DNA of 5,304 nucleotides from an uncultured Oscillospiraceae bacterium (lineage in GTDB: Bacteria; Bacillota; Clostridia; Oscillospirales; Oscillospiraceae), in assembly GCA_937915075.1 (NCBI GenBank), contig CALDMA010000151.1:1-5304 (forward strand), given 5' to 3'. Positions 2,467-5,304 of the stretch are shown one piece after another (the stretch's first letter is position 1; each line of letters opens with the position of its first letter). The notes beneath the pieces were generated by a model, which saw nothing but the letters and a program-made list of their open reading frames with translations, was not told where the DNA came from and ran no database searches. A program made the position numbers and the translations under genes.

Positions 2467-5304
2467 GATGAGGGCGAAGGCGGCGGGCAGACGACTTATG
2501 TTGCCGAGACTGGCGGTCAGAAGTACGAGACCCTTCAGGAGGCAGTCGACGCGGCCGGGTACGAAGCAGAGGTCAAGCTGCTCGCCGACACGCGCGAGAA
2601 CGTTGTCGTCAGTAAGAACAGAATTGTTCTCGACCTGAATGGCTTCACCCTCAATGGCGGCACCGAAAATGGCAAGCCGGCTCTGAAGGTCGACAACAAG
2701 AAGGTCACGGTCAAGGACTCCAGCGAGGCAAAGACTGGTACCATCAAGCGTGAGGACACTGCGGACACCAAGACCTCCCACTACGTCATTGACATTCAGG
2801 GCAAGAACGGCTTCCTCAAATTCGAAAGCGGCAATGTTACGAATGGCAGCGGCATTCCGGGCGTCAAGGGTTCGTCCCTTGTCCGCCTCGGCTATGACGG
2901 CGTAAGCGCGTGGCCTACCCTGACCATCACGGGCGGCACGTTCACGCAGGATAACTTCATCGCCATTAAGGTCGACCGCGGCACACTCTACCTGAAGGGC
3001 GGCACGGTCAAATCCGAGAACAGCTACGCCATCGAGAACTGGAACAACGCCTATATCCAGGGCGGCACCGTCAACGGCACGGTCTCCACTTGGGTTTACA
3101 GCACCGGCGCGGCGTTCAGCAAGCTGGAGATCAGCGGCGGCACGGTCAATGGCAACGTTGCTTCTGTCAACTATGACAACGCAACTGACAAGCAGGCTCG
3201 TATCTACATCACCGGCGGCGAAGTCACCGGCACACTGGGTACCTATACCTATAGCAACGGTCTGGTTCCGATGGAAGAAACCACAAAGGCAACTGTTGAG
3301 GTCACAGGCGGCGAGTTCAAGAAAGACCCCTCCAAGTATGTGACTGAGGATGCCAAGACAGAAAAGAACGACGATGGATCCTTCGGCGTGGCAAAGGTCT
3401 ATCTGTGCAAGATCGGCAACACCGGCTACTACACCATGGACGAGGCGTTCCACGCTGTCAAGGCGGGCGAGACGATCGTCATGCAGCGCGACTACACCAC
3501 GAGCAAGGCGCAGAACTCCGGCGATGACAGCTTCACCATCGACCTGAACGGTCATACTTGGACGTTCACCGGCAGCGATGTCAACGAGGCGGCGTTTGAG
3601 ATCAACTATTCTGACGTGACGCTGACCGTGAAGAACGGCACGGTCGCCAGCGGCTCGATGCTTGGCCTGATTCCGTCGGCCATGGGCGGCACGATCACCT
3701 ACAACAACTCTGGCCTTGTGTTTGAGGATGTCAAGGCGACCGCCAACGGTCACAGCGGCATCGAGACCAACGGCAACAACACCAACGATAGCGTCACCCT
3801 GAAAAACAGCACGCTGAACGTGCCCAACGGCTACGGCATCTACTTCCCCAGCAGCGGCACGCTGACGATTGACAACTCCACCATCAACGCCAAGACCATG
3901 GGCGTTCAGGTCTGCGCGGGCAGTCTGAGCATCAATGAGGGCAGCAAAATCGAAGTCACCGGCGATGCGGCGGCCACCAAGACCGAGGGCGACGGCGCGA
4001 TCGAGGACGGCGCGGCGATCTCCATCGTCAACCGCACCGGCTATAAGGGCCTCGGCAATGTCTCTGTCACCGGCGGTACGTTCAAGGCCAAAGACAATAA
4101 TGCAGCCATCAAGGCTTACAATTGGAATAGCACTGACAAGAAAGAGGATACCTTCACCGCGAACGATAAGGTCTCCGTTTCCGGCGGTACGTTCTCCAGC
4201 GCCGTTGATTCCAAGTATTGCGCCCCCGGCTTTGTGCCCACGAATAACAACGGCACCTATGGCGTAAAACTGTCCGATGATAGTGTGGCCGCAATCCTCG
4301 ATGCACAGGGGAAAACAGTGGCCGCTTATGACAGCCTTGACAAAGCCATCGCCGACGCGCAGAATGGTCAGACCGTCAAGCTGCTGAAAAATGTAAATCT
4401 TGCTGACAATACCAAGGGTAATACACAAGGTGTTCTTGAAATCAACAAGCAAGTAACGATTGACGGCGACGGTTATACCATCACTGTTGAGCAGACAGGG
4501 GAAGAGGCAAAGAAAGCCAGCGCTTTTAATGTTGTCACCGGTGGAAATGTAGCATTTAAGAATCTTACAATCGACGCCAATAATACGGCAAAGCACGGCA
4601 TCAACGTTTATGGTGGCACGGTTGCGCTGGATACGGTCACCCTAACAAATTTCACCGGCTATGGCATGGTTGTGCAAGGAACCGCAACGGCAACGAACCT
4701 GACTGCGGTGAATAACGGCTGGGGCGGCGTCAATGTTGATGTAAAGAGCTATGATAATGCTTCAACCTTCACGCTGAACTCAGGTAACGTGCAAAGCGTT
4801 ATTGTCGAACATTCCGACAATAGCAAGAGCGCCGCGTCCGGTGCTGAGATCAAGGGCGGCACGATTGGCAATGCGTGCATTTGGGATGGCTCAAAAGCTG
4901 TTGATACTTTGGACAACGCATCGCTTGCCATCAGTGGAGGAACATTCTCGGCTGACCCGAGCGTTTACGTTGTGGACAACGGCAGCGCCAACATCGTCAA
5001 GCGCGATGGCAGCGAGGGCGCTTATACCTACACGGTTCTTGAAAGATCCGGCTTGACCTCCGGCGTGTATCTGACCAACCCCTCCGGAGCTCTGGCAAGC
5101 AATTACTATGTGAGCAGCACCGCGAATGGTGTCTGGACGGTCAGTTACTCTGCGCCCTACTCCGGCGGCAGCTCCTACGACCCGACCTACTCCGTCTCGA
5201 CCCCGAGCAAGACCGAGCACGGCACTGTGACCGTCAGCCCGAAGAGCGCCAGCAAGGGCGACACCGTGACCGTCACCGTCAAGCCCGACAGCGGCTACGT
5301 CCTC
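2392..5304 (+). CDS. Large secreted beta-helix repeat protein, probably cell-surface anchored; C-terminus beyond window
   Basis: The frame is open for 971 codons from the ATG at 2392 to the window edge. Residues 1-25 are a Sec signal peptide (MKRKLLSIFLTLCLAFSLL, probable cleavage after ALA-25). Three related modules follow, starting near residues 42, 336 and 635. Each opens with an aromatic residue plus a T/S-L/M-x-E/K-A helix (YETLQEAV, YTMDEAF, YDSLDKAI) and a VxLL-type strand. Each then runs through beta-strand repeats with GGT turns (TGGTF, SGGTV, SGGTF). This pattern is typical of right-handed parallel beta-helix surface proteins of gut Clostridia. Residues 884-923 are a Ser/Tyr-rich connector. 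Residues 931-971 (PTYSVSTPSKTEHGTVTV onward) begin an InlB-B-like bacterial repeat domain. No catalytic motif is visible; adhesion or glycan binding is a guess. Related proteins often end in S-layer homology domains, but that end is not seen. Upstream lie a promoter, a hairpin-rich leader and a strong ribosome binding site. Confidence 0.9.
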   Translation, partial: MKRKLLSIFLTLCLAFSLLPTAALADEGEGGGQTTYVAETGGQKYETLQEAVDAAGYEAEVKLLADTRENVVVSKNRIVLDLNGFTLNGGTENGKPALKVDNKKVTVKDSSEAKTGTIKREDTADTKTSHYVIDIQGKNGFLKFESGNVTNGSGIPGVKGSSLVRLGYDGVSAWPTLTITGGTFTQDNFIAIKVDRGTLYLKGGTVKSENSYAIENWNNAYIQGGTVNGTVSTWVYSTGAAFSKLEISGGTVNGNVASVNYDNATDKQARIYITGGEVTGTLGTYTYSNGLVPMEETTKATVEVTGGEFKKDPSKYVTEDAKTEKNDDGSFGVAKVYLCKIGNTGYYTMDEAFHAVKAGETIVMQRDYTTSKAQNSGDDSFTIDLNGHTWTFTGSDVNEAAFEINYSDVTLTVKNGTVASGSMLGLIPSAMGGTITYNNSGLVFEDVKATANGHSGIETNGNNTNDSVTLKNSTLNVPNGYGIYFPSSGTLTIDNSTINAKTMGVQVCAGSLSINEGSKIEVTGDAAATKTEGDGAIEDGAAISIVNRTGYKGLGNVSVTGGTFKAKDNNAAIKAYNWNSTDKKEDTFTANDKVSVSGGTFSSAVDSKYCAPGFVPTNNNGTYGVKLSDDSVAAILDAQGKTVAAYDSLDKAIADAQNGQTVKLLKNVNLADNTKGNTQGVLEINKQVTIDGDGYTITVEQTGEEAKKASAFNVVTGGNVAFKNLTIDANNTAKHGINVYGGTVALDTVTLTNFTGYGMVVQGTATATNLTAVNNGWGGVNVDVKSYDNASTFTLNSGNVQSVIVEHSDNSKSAASGAEIKGGTIGNACIWDGSKAVDTLDNASLAISGGTFSADPSVYVVDNGSANIVKRDGSEGAYTYTVLERSGLTSGVYLTNPSGALASNYYVSSTANGVWTVSYSAPYSGGSSYDPTYSVSTPSKTEHGTVTVSPKSASKGDTVTVTVKPDSGYVL
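2515..3396 (+). repeat. Beta-helix module 1 of the surface protein
   Basis: This covers residues 42-335. It opens with GGQKYETLQEAVDAAG and VKLLADT, then VLDLNGFTL, and runs through strands punctuated by TITGGTF, LKGGTV, IQGGTV, ISGGTV, ITGGEV and VTGGEF. It closes with KKDPSKYVTED and DGSFGV. The same opening and closing pattern recurs in modules 2 and 3 at a spacing of about 300 residues. Confidence 0.75.
3397..4272 (+). repeat. Beta-helix module 2 of the surface protein
   Basis: This covers residues 336-627. It opens with GYYTMDEAFHAVKAGETIVM and DLNGHTWTF, matching DLNGFTL in module 1. It carries Asn/Thr-rich strands (VTLKNSTLNV, LTIDNSTINA) and two late turns, SVTGGTF and SVSGGTF. It ends with YCAPGFVP and NNNGTYGVKL, the typical tail of this repeat type. 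Confidence 0.75.
4273..5040 (+). repeat. Beta-helix module 3 of the surface protein
   Basis: This covers residues 628-883. It opens with AAYDSLDKAIADAQNGQTVK and LLKNV, then VTIDGDGYTI in place of the DLNG strand of the other modules. Further strands are FKNLTIDANN and VALDTVTLTNF. It ends with AISGGTFSADPSVYVVDN. By hand count 105 of 240 bases (44%) in 4381-4620 are G or C, against 70 of 120 (58%) in 3541-3660 of module 2, so its codon use differs from its neighbours. Confidence 0.7.
5182..5304 (+). other. Start of an InlB-B-like bacterial repeat domain, cut by window edge
   Basis: Residues 931-971 of the surface protein read PTYSVSTPSKTEHGTVTV and then SPKSASKGDTVTVTV, ending in KPDSGYVL. 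The order G-x-V-T-V-S-P, K-G-D-T-V-T and P-D-S-G-Y is the hallmark of the divergent InlB B-repeat family found in cell-wall proteins of Firmicutes. It usually occurs in tandem ahead of surface-anchoring domains, so the protein probably continues for several hundred residues. Confidence 0.75.

Noticed and set aside
2407..4596. Very long open frame (729 codons) on the minus strand opposite the surface-protein gene
   Set aside because: The plus strand has promoter, ribosome binding site, signal peptide and recognisable repeats. The minus frame has no ribosome binding site, resembles no family I know, and its periodic composition mirrors the Gly-Gly-Thr codons of the sense gene.

Overview
The window looks like a piece of a moderately GC-rich Clostridia genome, most like a gut Oscillospiraceae/Ruminococcaceae-type Firmicute. 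The reasons are strong AGGAGG-type ribosome binding sites, two sigma-A-like promoters with 17-bp spacers, a lysine riboswitch that ends in an intrinsic terminator, and a large exported protein built from Gly-Gly-Thr-Phe beta-helix repeats. The taxonomic placement is inference from style, not from a marker gene. There are two divergent transcription units around a gene-free control region.

Left unit (minus strand, about 1941 down to 1): a sigma-A promoter (1913-1941) starts a leader of roughly 360 nt. The leader carries a lysine riboswitch aptamer (1715-1874) and a terminator (1631-1666) whose 5' arm can instead pair with the 3' strand of the aptamer's P1 region. It is followed by a lipoprotein substrate-binding protein of the SBP_bac_3 family (674-1546) and, 34 nt later, by a polar amino acid ABC permease (1-639) that runs off the left edge. 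The layout predicts that free lysine shuts off synthesis of the transporter, so the transported substrate is most likely lysine. The ATPase subunit is not in the window and probably lies beyond position 1.

Middle (about 1942-2391): no credible gene. It holds the SBP promoter at its left end and, for the rightward unit, an extended -10 promoter (2247-2275), an 11-bp inverted repeat whose right arm overlaps the -35 box, and a short 5' leader with three consecutive GC-rich hairpins before an AGGAGG site.

Right unit (plus strand, 2392 to the right edge): one open reading frame of at least 971 codons with no stop. It encodes a secreted protein with a signal peptide, three homologous beta-helix-like modules of about 250-300 residues, and the start of an InlB-B-like 'bacterial repeat' domain. 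Proteins of this build often end in S-layer homology domains; that end is outside the window. The third module is visibly poorer in G+C than the first two, which suggests a mosaic origin.

The two units share no obvious function. The most mechanistically informative element is the lysine riboswitch/terminator pair. The least explained elements are the triple-hairpin leader and the large modular surface protein.
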